DNA from: Pseudomonadota bacterium
GTDB taxonomy: Bacteria; Pseudomonadota; Alphaproteobacteria; SP197
Length of the DNA stretch: 64,000 bases
Assembly (NCBI GenBank): GCA_039028155.1
Contig: JBCCIS010000016.1
Location: forward strand, 25,491-89,490
Direction of reading: 5' to 3'
Shown here: positions 17,438 through 25,513 of the stretch, piece by piece
How positions within the stretch are numbered: position 1 is the stretch's first letter
Layout of the letters: each line of letters opens with the position of its first letter
Made by a program: the position numbers and the translations under genes
Notes under the pieces: generated by a model
What the model saw: the letters and a program-made list of their open reading frames with translations, nothing else
Databases searched by the model: none
What the model was told of the DNA's origin: nothing

Positions 17438-18523
17438 ATGATTGTTGAGCGAACACACTACTACGCAAAATCCGGCTTGGTCGGTGAGGTCTTGGCGACC
17501 CGTCGCGAGGCGAGCCGCGTGCGCGTCGCGATGGGCTTGGCGCCGGGCGTGATCCAGCTTCGCGATGGTGGCGATGGCCCCGACGTTGCCTGGTGGTGTG
17601 CATTTCCCGACCAGGCGACACACCAGGATGATCTCGACCGGCGGGACGCCAGTCCCGAGTTCGCCGCTGTCCGTCAACGAATGGCCGGGCTGGTCGACCG
17701 GTTCGAACGGCTGTTCGAACGCGATGACGACGAGCCGGTGACGCCGTCTGCCATGCAACCGACGGCTCTGAGTGATTGGCCTATCGTCCCGGAAGAACAC
17801 AGTTTTTCGAGCCGCGGCCTGCTGTTGAAAGGCTATTTCTATCGTCCGCCGGGGCCGGGCCCGTTCCCCTGTGTGATCACCAACCACGGCAGCCAGATCC
17901 ATCAGGGGACCGACGATATCTGCCGGCCCGGCACGGCGGCGCTCTTGATGCAGTGGGGGATCGCTTCCTTCCTGCCGCACCGCGCGGGCTACGGCAATTC
18001 ACCGGGTCCGGGGTGGCTTGAGGAGGTAACGGCCGAATTCGCAACCCCCGAATACGACGCGCAGCTGGCGCCGCGCCTTGATCGTGAAAGCGACGACGTG
18101 CTCGCCGCCCTCGATCACGTCTGCAGCCTCGACATCACACGCAGCGATCATATTGGCGTGATGGGGAGCAGCTTCGGCGGCACGACGACGCTGTTGGCGG
18201 CCGCAAAAACCAACCGGTTTCGCTGCGCGGTCGAGTTCGCCGGCGCGGCGATCAACTGGGAGCACACGCCGGGCCTGCGCCAAACCATGCTGGCGGCGGT
18301 CGAAAAAGTCGCCTGTCCGATCTTCTTCATCCAGGCGGCGACCGACTATTCGACGCGCCCCACGGTTGAACTGGCCGCCGCCGCCCGGGCCGCCGGTATC
18401 ACAACCGAAGAGAAGGTGTTCCCGGCCTGGGGCCTGACCCAGGACGAGGGCCATGTCTTCGAGCGCAACGGGCCGCATATCTGGGGGCCCGATGTCCGGC
18501 GTTTTCTGGAGCGATGGCTCTAG
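17438..18523 (+). CDS. Alpha/beta hydrolase with N-terminal ABM-like domain
   Basis: The 361-residue protein appears to have two parts. Residues 1 to about 92 look like a dimeric alpha-beta barrel of the antibiotic-biosynthesis monooxygenase kind (VERTHYYAKSGLVGEVLATR start). Residues from about 115 form a dienelactone-hydrolase-like alpha/beta hydrolase with nucleophile Ser in GVMGSSFGG, a likely Asp in QAATDYSTRP and His in DEGHVF. The hydrolase part is complete, so the N-terminal domain is an addition and not a truncation. It could bind or orient a small aromatic or lipid substrate. It is divergent from the second binding-protein gene. Function is unassigned beyond hydrolase. Confidence 0.75.
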   Translation: MIVERTHYYAKSGLVGEVLATRREASRVRVAMGLAPGVIQLRDGGDGPDVAWWCAFPDQATHQDDLDRRDASPEFAAVRQRMAGLVDRFERLFERDDDEPVTPSAMQPTALSDWPIVPEEHSFSSRGLLLKGYFYRPPGPGPFPCVITNHGSQIHQGTDDICRPGTAALLMQWGIASFLPHRAGYGNSPGPGWLEEVTAEFATPEYDAQLAPRLDRESDDVLAALDHVCSLDITRSDHIGVMGSSFGGTTTLLAAAKTNRFRCAVEFAGAAINWEHTPGLRQTMLAAVEKVACPIFFIQAATDYSTRPTVELAAAARAAGITTEEKVFPAWGLTQDEGHVFERNGPHIWGPDVRRFLERWL

Positions 18524-18573
18524 GCTCCACGGTATCAACTCATCCAGGACACACGAAAAGCATCCTAGAAACA

Positions 18574-18600
18574 ACATTAGATTATGTGTCTAACGTAATG
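18574..18600. promoter_or_regulatory. AT-rich dyad upstream of the SDR gene
   Basis: In an unusually AT-rich 217-base spacer, TTAGA (18577-18581) pairs with TCTAA (18589-18593) and ACATTA (18574-18579) pairs with TAATGT that follows. The spacer contains no gene that I can see. This may be the promoter/operator region of the SDR gene at 18741. Confidence 0.35.
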
Positions 18601-18740
18601 TTTTAGTTTAATTTAGTCTCTTATCTTCATCCAATTGACCTCGCGCTCAGCAAGATCCGGGTGGCGATGGTTCCGCCGCCTCTTCATCTGTTGCCGGCAA
18701 CGCAGTTTCGCATTTCCAGCAGCATCAGGAGGTAGGTGGC

Positions 18741-19505
18741 ATGGGTGTCCTTGACGGCAAGGTGGCGATTGTTACGGGCGCCAGTTCTGGCATCGGCTGG
18801 GCGTCGGCCTGGCTGTTTGCCCGCGAGGGCGCGCAGGTCGTCGTGACCGGTCGGCGCCAGGACGCGCTGGACAGTCTGGTCAAGCAGATCGAGGCAGATG
18901 GCGGAGAGGCCGTGGCGCTCGCCGGCGACATTACGGACGAGGCGCTTGCCAAGGCTTTGGTGGCGGTGGCGATCGACCGGTTCGGGGGCCTGGATATCGC
19001 CTTCAACAACGCGGGGACCCTTGGCGAGATGGGCGATGTGGCGGACCTGTCGCTGTCCGGCTGGCGCGATACGTTGGACACCAATCTGACCGGCGCCTTT
19101 TTGGGCGCCAAGCATCAGATTCCGGCGATGATCGAACGCGGCAGCGGATCGCTGATCTTCAATTCGACCTTTGTCGGACACACCGTCGGCATGCCGGGGA
19201 TGGCGGCATACGCGGCCAGCAAGGCGGGGCTTGTCGGGTTGACCAAGGTGCTGGCAGCCGAACACGGCGGCCAGGGGATCCGGGTCAACGCGGTCCTGCC
19301 CGGCGGTACCGATACGCCGATGGGCCGCTCGGTCGCCAACACGCCGGAGGTCCGGGCTTTCGTGGAGAACCTGCACGCGCTCAAACGCACGGCAGCACCC
19401 GAGGAGATCGCGCAGACGGTGCTGCACTTGGCCTCCGACGCATCGAGCTTTGTCACCGGCGCGTCAATCCCGGTCGATGGCGGTGTCTCGATTACGCGAA
19501 CCTAA
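18741..19505 (+). CDS. Short-chain dehydrogenase/reductase
   Basis: This is a classical SDR of 254 residues. The coenzyme loop is TGASSGIGWAS near 13-23, the structural NNAG motif is near 90, and the catalytic Ser and YxxxK are in FNSTFVG and AYAASKAG near 143-165. The ending PVDGGVSI is typical of SDRs with an oxidoreductase role on hydroxyl groups. Substrate is unknown. The stop lies two bases from the stop of a convergent GNAT gene. Confidence 0.88.
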   Translation: MGVLDGKVAIVTGASSGIGWASAWLFAREGAQVVVTGRRQDALDSLVKQIEADGGEAVALAGDITDEALAKALVAVAIDRFGGLDIAFNNAGTLGEMGDVADLSLSGWRDTLDTNLTGAFLGAKHQIPAMIERGSGSLIFNSTFVGHTVGMPGMAAYAASKAGLVGLTKVLAAEHGGQGIRVNAVLPGGTDTPMGRSVANTPEVRAFVENLHALKRTAAPEEIAQTVLHLASDASSFVTGASIPVDGGVSITRT

Positions 19506-19507
19506 GG

Positions 19508-19978
19508 TTAGAGCGGCTTGATCATCAGCAGGCACGGGTTATCGGGGCCCCACAGCGTCTTGAACTCCTCGACCGGCAGGAAACCCATGGCTTGATAGAA
19601 CAGCCTGGTGCGCTCGTAGAACGGGTCGTCATAGCTGGCGCCCAGCGTCTTAACGGCGAGCAGCGAGGCGCCTTGGCCGCGCGCCCAGTCGGCGGCGGCA
19701 TCGACCAGGGCGCTGCCCACGCCCTGCCGGTGATGGCTCGCCAGGACACCGATCACATGCATGTCCACCGTCGCTTCGCTGGTCCGGTCGAGCGAGACAA
19801 ACCCGGCGACGTCGCCGTTGCCGTCGCGCCAACCCAGCATCGGCAATCGCCCAGCGGCCTTGATGTAGTTCTCGGTCGCCTCGGGAATGCCGAACCAATC
19901 CGGCAGGTCGGCCAGGATGCGCCGGCCAATGGCTTCGCGGTCGTCTGCGATGGCAATGACGCGGCGGTCGTCCTGCAT
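19508..19978 (-). CDS. GNAT family N-acetyltransferase
   Basis: The 156-residue protein has the GNAT acetyl-CoA-binding signature GVLASHHRQGVGSALVDAA near 87-105 and a preceding beta strand with VDMHVIGVL. A C-terminal YERTRLFYQAMGF is common in the family. It is a single-domain acetyltransferase of unknown acceptor. Its TAA stop codon overlaps a TTAGAGCGG segment that resembles the ends of other palindromic repeats in this window. No operon partner is visible. Confidence 0.85.
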   Translation of the reverse strand: MQDDRRVIAIADDREAIGRRILADLPDWFGIPEATENYIKAAGRLPMLGWRDGNGDVAGFVSLDRTSEATVDMHVIGVLASHHRQGVGSALVDAAADWARGQGASLLAVKTLGASYDDPFYERTRLFYQAMGFLPVEEFKTLWGPDNPCLLMIKPL

Positions 19979-20173
19979 TGTTCCATCCCTTCATAACGGT
20001 GTTGAAAGGCGCCTCTGGTCTTGCGGATCAGCGGCGGGCCGGCATCGTGAGGCGCCATGATGCCTCGATCGGCGAGTTGGCGTATACTGTGGCGCTGAAG
20101 ACCGAGCGAGCTTGGCGTGTTGGTCTGGATCTGAGGCGTGAGCGCGGCCGAAAACCCGGGGTAGGGGGTGGCC

Positions 20174-20542
20174 ATGGACGCAACGGTAGCAATTTCCTGT
20201 GACAGTCTGGCAGAGGACGACCTCCAGAGCCTGACGCGGGAGCTGTCGACGACGATCAACCGCGAAACCGATGTCGGCGCGGCGATCCCCGAGGCGCAGC
20301 CCGAGCCGGGTTCCAAGGGCGACCCGGCTATCCTCCACACCCTGTTGCTGACCTTCATGACCAGCGGCGCGGCGGTGGCGATGTTTCAGGTCATCAAGTC
20401 CTATGTCGAGCGCAACAAGTCACTGACCATGACGTTCAAGCGGGCCGACGGTGAGGAGCTGGTCATCGACCAGACCAACATGAGCACCGATCAAATGGAC
20501 AAGACGGTCGAGTTCGCGCGGGCGTTCTTCGACAAACCATGA
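20174..20542 (+). CDS. Effector-associated constant component 1 (EACC1) family protein
   Basis: This 122-residue protein matches the EACC1 plan seen in predicted bacterial conflict systems: an N-terminal alpha-beta part with an ELSTTINRE helix, a PEPGSKG turn near 44, a hydrophobic helix FMTSGAAVAMFQVIKSYVE near 58-77, and a final sheet containing TFKRADGEELVID. EACC1 proteins are usually encoded just before an effector peptidase or NTPase. Here the stop overlaps the caspase start by four bases (ATGA), so the pair is translationally coupled. GGGGG lies before the ATG at 20174. It probably holds the caspase inactive or recruits it; that role is predicted, not proven. Confidence 0.8.
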   Translation: MDATVAISCDSLAEDDLQSLTRELSTTINRETDVGAAIPEAQPEPGSKGDPAILHTLLLTFMTSGAAVAMFQVIKSYVERNKSLTMTFKRADGEELVIDQTNMSTDQMDKTVEFARAFFDKP

Positions 20543-22077
20543 CCGGCCAACGCTATGCCGTCCTGGTCGGCAGCAGCGTCTTTCCCCACGATGACACGTT
20601 GCTGGACCTGGCTTGCCCGGCAAACGATGTCGATGGCCTGAACGAGGTTCTGTCGTCTGATGCGTTTGGCGGGTTTACCGATGTCCAGGTCTTGAAGGAC
20701 AGGCCGCACTACGAGGTTCTGCGTCGTATCAATCAGACCCTGAAGAAGGTCGGCAAGGAAGACCTGGTTCTCATCTACTTCTCCGGACACGGCAAGCTGG
20801 ATGGCGCCGGCCGGCTGCATCTGGCCACGACCGATACCGAGATCGCCGACCTGGAGTCGACCTCGGTGCCGGTCCAGAGCATCCGCAACTTCATCGACGT
20901 GTCGCCATCAACCAAGACGGCCCTGATCCTGGATTGTTGTTACAGCGGCGCGGTCGGCGAAGCGTTCTTCAGAAGCGGCATCGACGATCAGCTCAATCTC
21001 GCAGCGCACGGTCGCGGCACCTTCATCATGACCGCCTCGACCGCCATCCAGGTCGCCAAGGAGAAGGAAGAAGACACCTACGGCATCTTCACCAAACATC
21101 TGATCGAGGGCATCAGGGGCGGCGCTGCCGACCAGGACGGCGACGGCTATGTCACCATGAACGAGCTCTACACCTACGTGCACGATCAGGTGTTGAACGA
21201 GAGCCATCAGGAACCGATGAAATGGGATCTGAACGTGCGCGGCGAGCTCATCATTGCCAAGAGCGGCACCGCGCCCTGGGAAGAGAGGCGGGCCCAGGTT
21301 CGCGAACGGCTGTTCGAACTCGCCAGCAAGGGCCTGATGCCCGACAGCATCCTCGCCAAGGCGCTTGAGGTAACGTCTCTCGGCCGTCAGGAACTGAACG
21401 GCGAGGCGCGGGACTACAGCGACCTTCTGGACGACCTGCTGGACAAGGACATCAGCACCGGCGAGTTCATCGACCAGTGGCTGAAGGTGAAGCAGGCGCC
21501 GCCGGCAGCGCCCGCCGAGCCGCAGACTGAGGCACCGTCAACCGCCGCGCAGTCAGAAGCGTCCAAACCCGAGGTCCCGAAACCCCGAACCGACACGACG
21601 GAGACGCGAACCAAGCAGGAGTTGTGGCCGACGCCCCCGATGGCGGCAGAGTCAGAGCAAGAGAGCCCGGTTCAGGCTGCCGCAACGGCATCGCACCCTG
21701 CGACCCCACGCAATCAGGCGACACGTGAACTCGTCATGGCGCTCGGGATCTGGGCTGGGATGACCCTGTTGTTGATGATGGTGATCATGCTTGCCCTTGA
21801 TGGCCCCGATGATCCGTTGGCTATCGGTCTGTTTTCGATCGTCGGCATAGCGCTTGGGATTGGTCTGTGGATCTGGCGTCGCTTCAAGCAATCGATTGCC
21901 AGTCTCGCTATTCACTGGCTTGGGTGGTCGGCGCAAGTCGCGGGTCTGATCTGGGTGACCGCCGCGGCCGGTGGAGAGGTCCCTCACTATTTGATCGGCT
22001 TTGGACTGGTGGCGGCGGCAAGCGGCGCTTACCTCTGCTACTGGTGGACCAAAATACGGCCCAAGGCGATGGCCTGA
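20539..22077 (+). CDS. Membrane-anchored caspase-family (C14) peptidase with EF-hand-like loop
   Basis: The 512-residue protein starts with a metacaspase-type domain. The catalytic His is in YFSGHGKL (His84) and the Cys in ILDCCYSG (Cys134). A perfect EF-hand loop pattern, Asp198-x-Asp200-x-Asp202-Gly203 with Glu209, follows the p20-like part, suggesting calcium dependence as in type I metacaspases. A helical region at about 250-315 and a Pro/Ala/Glu-rich linker lead to four hydrophobic helices near 398-500. Membrane anchoring with an EACC1 partner fits a stress- or phage-triggered killing protease. No separate STAND or NTPase gene is adjacent. The pair may be a minimal module. Confidence 0.85.
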   Translation: MTGQRYAVLVGSSVFPHDDTLLDLACPANDVDGLNEVLSSDAFGGFTDVQVLKDRPHYEVLRRINQTLKKVGKEDLVLIYFSGHGKLDGAGRLHLATTDTEIADLESTSVPVQSIRNFIDVSPSTKTALILDCCYSGAVGEAFFRSGIDDQLNLAAHGRGTFIMTASTAIQVAKEKEEDTYGIFTKHLIEGIRGGAADQDGDGYVTMNELYTYVHDQVLNESHQEPMKWDLNVRGELIIAKSGTAPWEERRAQVRERLFELASKGLMPDSILAKALEVTSLGRQELNGEARDYSDLLDDLLDKDISTGEFIDQWLKVKQAPPAAPAEPQTEAPSTAAQSEASKPEVPKPRTDTTETRTKQELWPTPPMAAESEQESPVQAAATASHPATPRNQATRELVMALGIWAGMTLLLMMVIMLALDGPDDPLAIGLFSIVGIALGIGLWIWRRFKQSIASLAIHWLGWSAQVAGLIWVTAAAGGEVPHYLIGFGLVAAASGAYLCYWWTKIRPKAMA

Positions 22078-22150
22078 ACCGCTGCAGCGGAACCGTGCGG
22101 CGAGCGCTTCAGTCCTTGACCACCGCCGACGCGCCCCTTAAGTGCCTGCC

Positions 22151-22444
22151 ATGTTCTCGATCCAGAAGATCGTTGTCTTCGCGATTATCATTGCCGCGTT
22201 GTGGATCGGCTTCCGGCTGGTCAGCAACATGGACAAGAAACGCAAGGCCGAGGAGCGGCAGAGCAGACGGGCGCGCGTGTCCTGGCGCGACCGGTTCAGA
22301 GGTCGTGGGCAGCCGCAAGGCGGTGCCGGGAGGACGGCAGGTCAGGTCGAGATGGCGGCGTGCCGCCAGTGCGGCGATTACGTGCCGGCGGCAGGCGCCA
22401 AGGGATGCGGCAAGGCTGACTGCCCCTATCCGCCCACCGCTTGA
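22151..22444 (+). CDS. Small membrane protein with Cys-rich C-terminus (PP0621-like)
   Basis: The 97-residue protein has one N-terminal membrane helix (IVVFAIIIAALWIGFRLV, about 6-23), a basic linker with many Arg and Gln, and a C-terminal Cys cluster: CRQC and two more Cys in KGCGKADC, a possible zinc ribbon. It resembles the PP0621 family, found near glyQ in related bacteria (recalled). An upstream GTG at 22142 is also possible. It lies 74 bases after the caspase gene and 97 before glyQ. Function unknown. Confidence 0.7.
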   Translation: MFSIQKIVVFAIIIAALWIGFRLVSNMDKKRKAEERQSRRARVSWRDRFRGRGQPQGGAGRTAGQVEMAACRQCGDYVPAAGAKGCGKADCPYPPTA

Positions 22445-22541
22445 CCCGATCCCCCCTGACTCCTAAGTTGCGCCGCGATTTCAGCCGGCCGGGCGAACCG
22501 CACGCGGACATGCCCCACGACATTCACGGAGACGGTTCGAG

Positions 22542-23435
22542 ATGACCGCGCCCAACGGGTCCGCCCTCCCGTTCCAACAGCTCATTCTGCGGCTCCAGGA
22601 GTTCTGGGCTGGGCAGGGCTGCGTCATCCTGCAGCCCTATGACATGGAGGTCGGCGCCGGCACCTTCCACTGGGCGACGACCCTGCGCAGCCTGGGGCCG
22701 GAACCCTGGAACGTCGCCTACGTCCAGCCGTCCAGGCGGCCGACCGACGGGCGTTATGGTGAGAACCCGAACCGGCTGCAGCACTATTACCAGTTCCAGG
22801 TCCTGATGAAGCCGTCGCCGGACAACTTCCAGGATATCTATCTGGACAGCCTGAAGGCGATCGGCATCGATCCCCTGGCGCATGACATCCGCTTTGTCGA
22901 GGACGACTGGGAAAGCCCGACGCTGGGTGCCTGGGGGCTTGGCTGGGAAGTGTGGTGTGACGGCATGGAGGTCACCCAGTTTACCTATTTCCAACAGGTT
23001 GGCGGCTATGACTGCCGCCCGGTGCCGGGTGAGGCGACCTATGGCCTGGAGCGGCTCGCCATGTATCTGCAGGGCGTCGACAACGTCTACGACCTCGACT
23101 GGAACGGCGCTGGCGTCAGCTATGGCGACGTCTATCTGCAGGCCGAGCGCGAGTTCTCCGCCTTCAACTTCGAGCATGCGGATACCGAGACCCTAACCCG
23201 CCACTTCGAAGACGCGGAGAAGGCATGTCACGCGCTGGTCGAAGCGCACCTGCCGCTGCCCGCCTATGACCAGTGCATCAAGGCGAGTCACACCTTCAAC
23301 CTGCTGGACGCGCGCGGTGTCATCTCGGTCACCGAACGCGCGGCCTATATCGGCCGGGTGCGGGCGCTGAGCCGCGCCTGCGCCACCGAATGGCTGACCA
23401 GCCGTGGCCATCTGGACGAGGCCGCCGATGGCTGA
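22542..23435 (+). CDS. glyQ: Glycine-tRNA ligase alpha subunit
   Basis: The 297-residue protein is the catalytic subunit of bacterial heterotetrameric glycyl-tRNA synthetase, which charges tRNA-Gly. It contains class II motifs: [13 protein letters not shown] near 27-39, [16 protein letters not shown] near 64-79, and [15 protein letters not shown] near 163-177. It follows the PP0621-like gene with no other gene between. It overlaps the beta-subunit gene by eight bases, as is usual for glyQS. Length is standard. Confidence 0.97.
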   Translation: MTAPNGSALPFQQLILRLQEFWAGQGCVILQPYDMEVGAGTFHWATTLRSLGPEPWNVAYVQPSRRPTDGRYGENPNRLQHYYQFQVLMKPSPDNFQDIYLDSLKAIGIDPLAHDIRFVEDDWESPTLGAWGLGWEVWCDGMEVTQFTYFQQVGGYDCRPVPGEATYGLERLAMYLQGVDNVYDLDWNGAGVSYGDVYLQAEREFSAFNFEHADTETLTRHFEDAEKACHALVEAHLPLPAYDQCIKASHTFNLLDARGVISVTERAAYIGRVRALSRACATEWLTSRGHLDEAADG

Positions 23436-25509
23436 GCTGCTGTTCGAAATCTTCTCCGAGGAGATCCCCGCGCGCATGCAGCAGCGCGCCGCGGCTGATC
23501 TGGCGGAGCTTGTGACGAAGGCGCTCGGCGAGGCGCGGCTGGAGCACGAGCCCGCCCGTCACTTCGCGACGCCGCGCCGCCTGACCCTGGTGATCGACGG
23601 TTTGGCCCAGAACCAGCCGGATCTGAAGGAGGAGCGCAAGGGCCCGAAAGTGGGCGCGCCGGACAAGGCGGTCGAGGGTTTTGCCCGTTCCGCCGGCCTC
23701 GCCGTCGGCGACCTGGTCGAACGCGATACCGACAAGGGTCCCTGCTGGTTCGCCGTGATCGAGCGCGTGGGCCGCGTGACCGGCGAGGTGCTGGCTGAAA
23801 TCCTGCCCGCCGCCATGGTCGCGCTGCCGTGGCCCAAGTCCATGCGCTGGGGCGATCACGACGAACGCTGGGTCAGGCCCATGCACCGCATCACCGCGCT
23901 GTTCGATGGCGTGGTCGTGCCCTTCGCCTATGGCCCTGTCACCTCCGGCAACGAAACCGAGGGTCATCGTTTCCTGGCGCCCGGCGCGATATCGGTGACG
24001 GGGTTTGCGGATTACGAAAAGAAGCTGCGCGACGCCAAGGTCGTGCTGGACGGCGGCGAGCGGCGCGGCTTGATCGAAGAGGGCGCGGCGCGCCTGGCGA
24101 CGGATGCCGGGCTCGCTGTTGATGCGCCGAAGGGTTTGTTCGACGAGATCGCCGGGTTGGTTGAGTGGCCGGTCGTGTTGATGGGTTCGTTCACCGACGC
24201 CTTCATGGAGGTACCGCCAGAGGTGCTGGTCAGTTCCATGACCTCACACCAGCGCTACCTGCCGGTGCGCGACAAGGACGGCAAGCTGGCGCCGCGTTTC
24301 ATCTTCGCCGCCAATGCCCCGGGCCTCGATGAAGGCAAGACGATCACCGGCGGCAACGAGCGCGTGTTGAACGCGCGCCTGGCCGATGCCCGGCACTTCT
24401 GGGATCAGGACCGCAAGCGGTCACTTGCCGATCGCATTGACGATCTGAGTGCCGTCGTGTTTCACGCCAAGCTCGGCACCGTCGCCGATAAGACAACGCG
24501 CCTTATCAAGCTCGCGCGCCGACTGGCCGAATCGATTCCCGGCTGCGATGCCGAAAAGGCAGCACGCGCCGCCAACCTCGCCAAGGTTGACCTGACCACC
24601 GAGATGGTCGGCGAGTTCCCGGATCTGCAGGGCTTGATGGGCTCGTACTATGCTCGCCATGATGGTGAAGATGGCGCCGTCGCCACCGCCATCGCCGAAC
24701 ACTACGCGCCTCAGGGGCCCGGCGATGCCTGCCCCAGCGCGCCGGAAAGTGTCGCCGTCGCGTTGGCGGACAAGATCGATACGCTTGTCGGTTTCTTCGC
24801 CATGAACGAAAAGCCGACGGGCTCGAAGGACCCATATGCGCTTCGCCGCGGCGCGCTCGGCATCATCCGCCTGATCGTCGAGAACAACCTGCGCCTGCCG
24901 CTTGCCGCGGCTTTTCATGCTGCGGGCGACGCCTATCCCTGGCCGATGGCCAACGACGACAAACGCTCGAAGGACGACGTCGTCGCCGAGCTGCTCACTT
25001 TTATCGCCGACCGACTGAAGGTGCATCTGCGCGGCGAGGGCGTGCGTCACGACCTGATCGACGCGGTCTTCGCCGAAAGCGGCGAGGATGACCTGGTGCG
25101 CCTGCTGGCCAAGGTCGAGGCGCTGAGCGCGTTCTTGTCGAGCGAGGACGGCGCCAACCTGCTGACCGCCTATCGCCGCGCCGGCAACATCGTGAAGATC
25201 GAGGAAAAGAAAGACGGGGTCGTTTATGATGGCGATGTCGACGCCGGTGCGCTTCAGGCCGACGAAGAGATGGCCGTCGTTGCCGGGCTAGCCGAGGCAG
25301 CGAACCACGCCGAGGCCGCGCTCGGCGAGGAACGTTTCGCCGATGCCATGGCGGCGCTCTCCGGTCTTCGCGCGCCGGTCGATGCGTTTTTTGACGAGGT
25401 GACCGTCAACTGCGACGACGCGGGCTTGCGCGAAAACCGCCTGCGTCTGCTATCGGGTATCCGCCATGCGCTGGACCGCGTGGCCGACTTCTCCAGGATC
25501 GAAGGTTAA
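23428..25509 (+). CDS. glyS: Glycine-tRNA ligase beta subunit
   Basis: The 693-residue subunit begins [17 protein letters not shown], the conserved start of GlyS, and runs through the HD-like and B3/B4-type regions to a C-terminal anticodon-binding-like domain. It binds tRNA and pairs with GlyQ. The ATG at 23428 overlaps the glyQ stop by eight bases; an earlier frame start has no domain content. The ppdK gene begins four bases after the stop, so the three genes probably form one operon. The long middle region, with [12 protein letters not shown] near 271-282, is intact. Confidence 0.96.
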   Translation: MAELLFEIFSEEIPARMQQRAAADLAELVTKALGEARLEHEPARHFATPRRLTLVIDGLAQNQPDLKEERKGPKVGAPDKAVEGFARSAGLAVGDLVERDTDKGPCWFAVIERVGRVTGEVLAEILPAAMVALPWPKSMRWGDHDERWVRPMHRITALFDGVVVPFAYGPVTSGNETEGHRFLAPGAISVTGFADYEKKLRDAKVVLDGGERRGLIEEGAARLATDAGLAVDAPKGLFDEIAGLVEWPVVLMGSFTDAFMEVPPEVLVSSMTSHQRYLPVRDKDGKLAPRFIFAANAPGLDEGKTITGGNERVLNARLADARHFWDQDRKRSLADRIDDLSAVVFHAKLGTVADKTTRLIKLARRLAESIPGCDAEKAARAANLAKVDLTTEMVGEFPDLQGLMGSYYARHDGEDGAVATAIAEHYAPQGPGDACPSAPESVAVALADKIDTLVGFFAMNEKPTGSKDPYALRRGALGIIRLIVENNLRLPLAAAFHAAGDAYPWPMANDDKRSKDDVVAELLTFIADRLKVHLRGEGVRHDLIDAVFAESGEDDLVRLLAKVEALSAFLSSEDGANLLTAYRRAGNIVKIEEKKDGVVYDGDVDAGALQADEEMAVVAGLAEAANHAEAALGEERFADAMAALSGLRAPVDAFFDEVTVNCDDAGLRENRLRLLSGIRHALDRVADFSRIEG

Positions 25510-25513
25510 CGGC

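Noticed and set aside
20083..20088. A TATACT -10 box for the EACC1-caspase operon
   Set aside because: No convincing -35 hexamer lies at the right distance, so I do not list a promoter.
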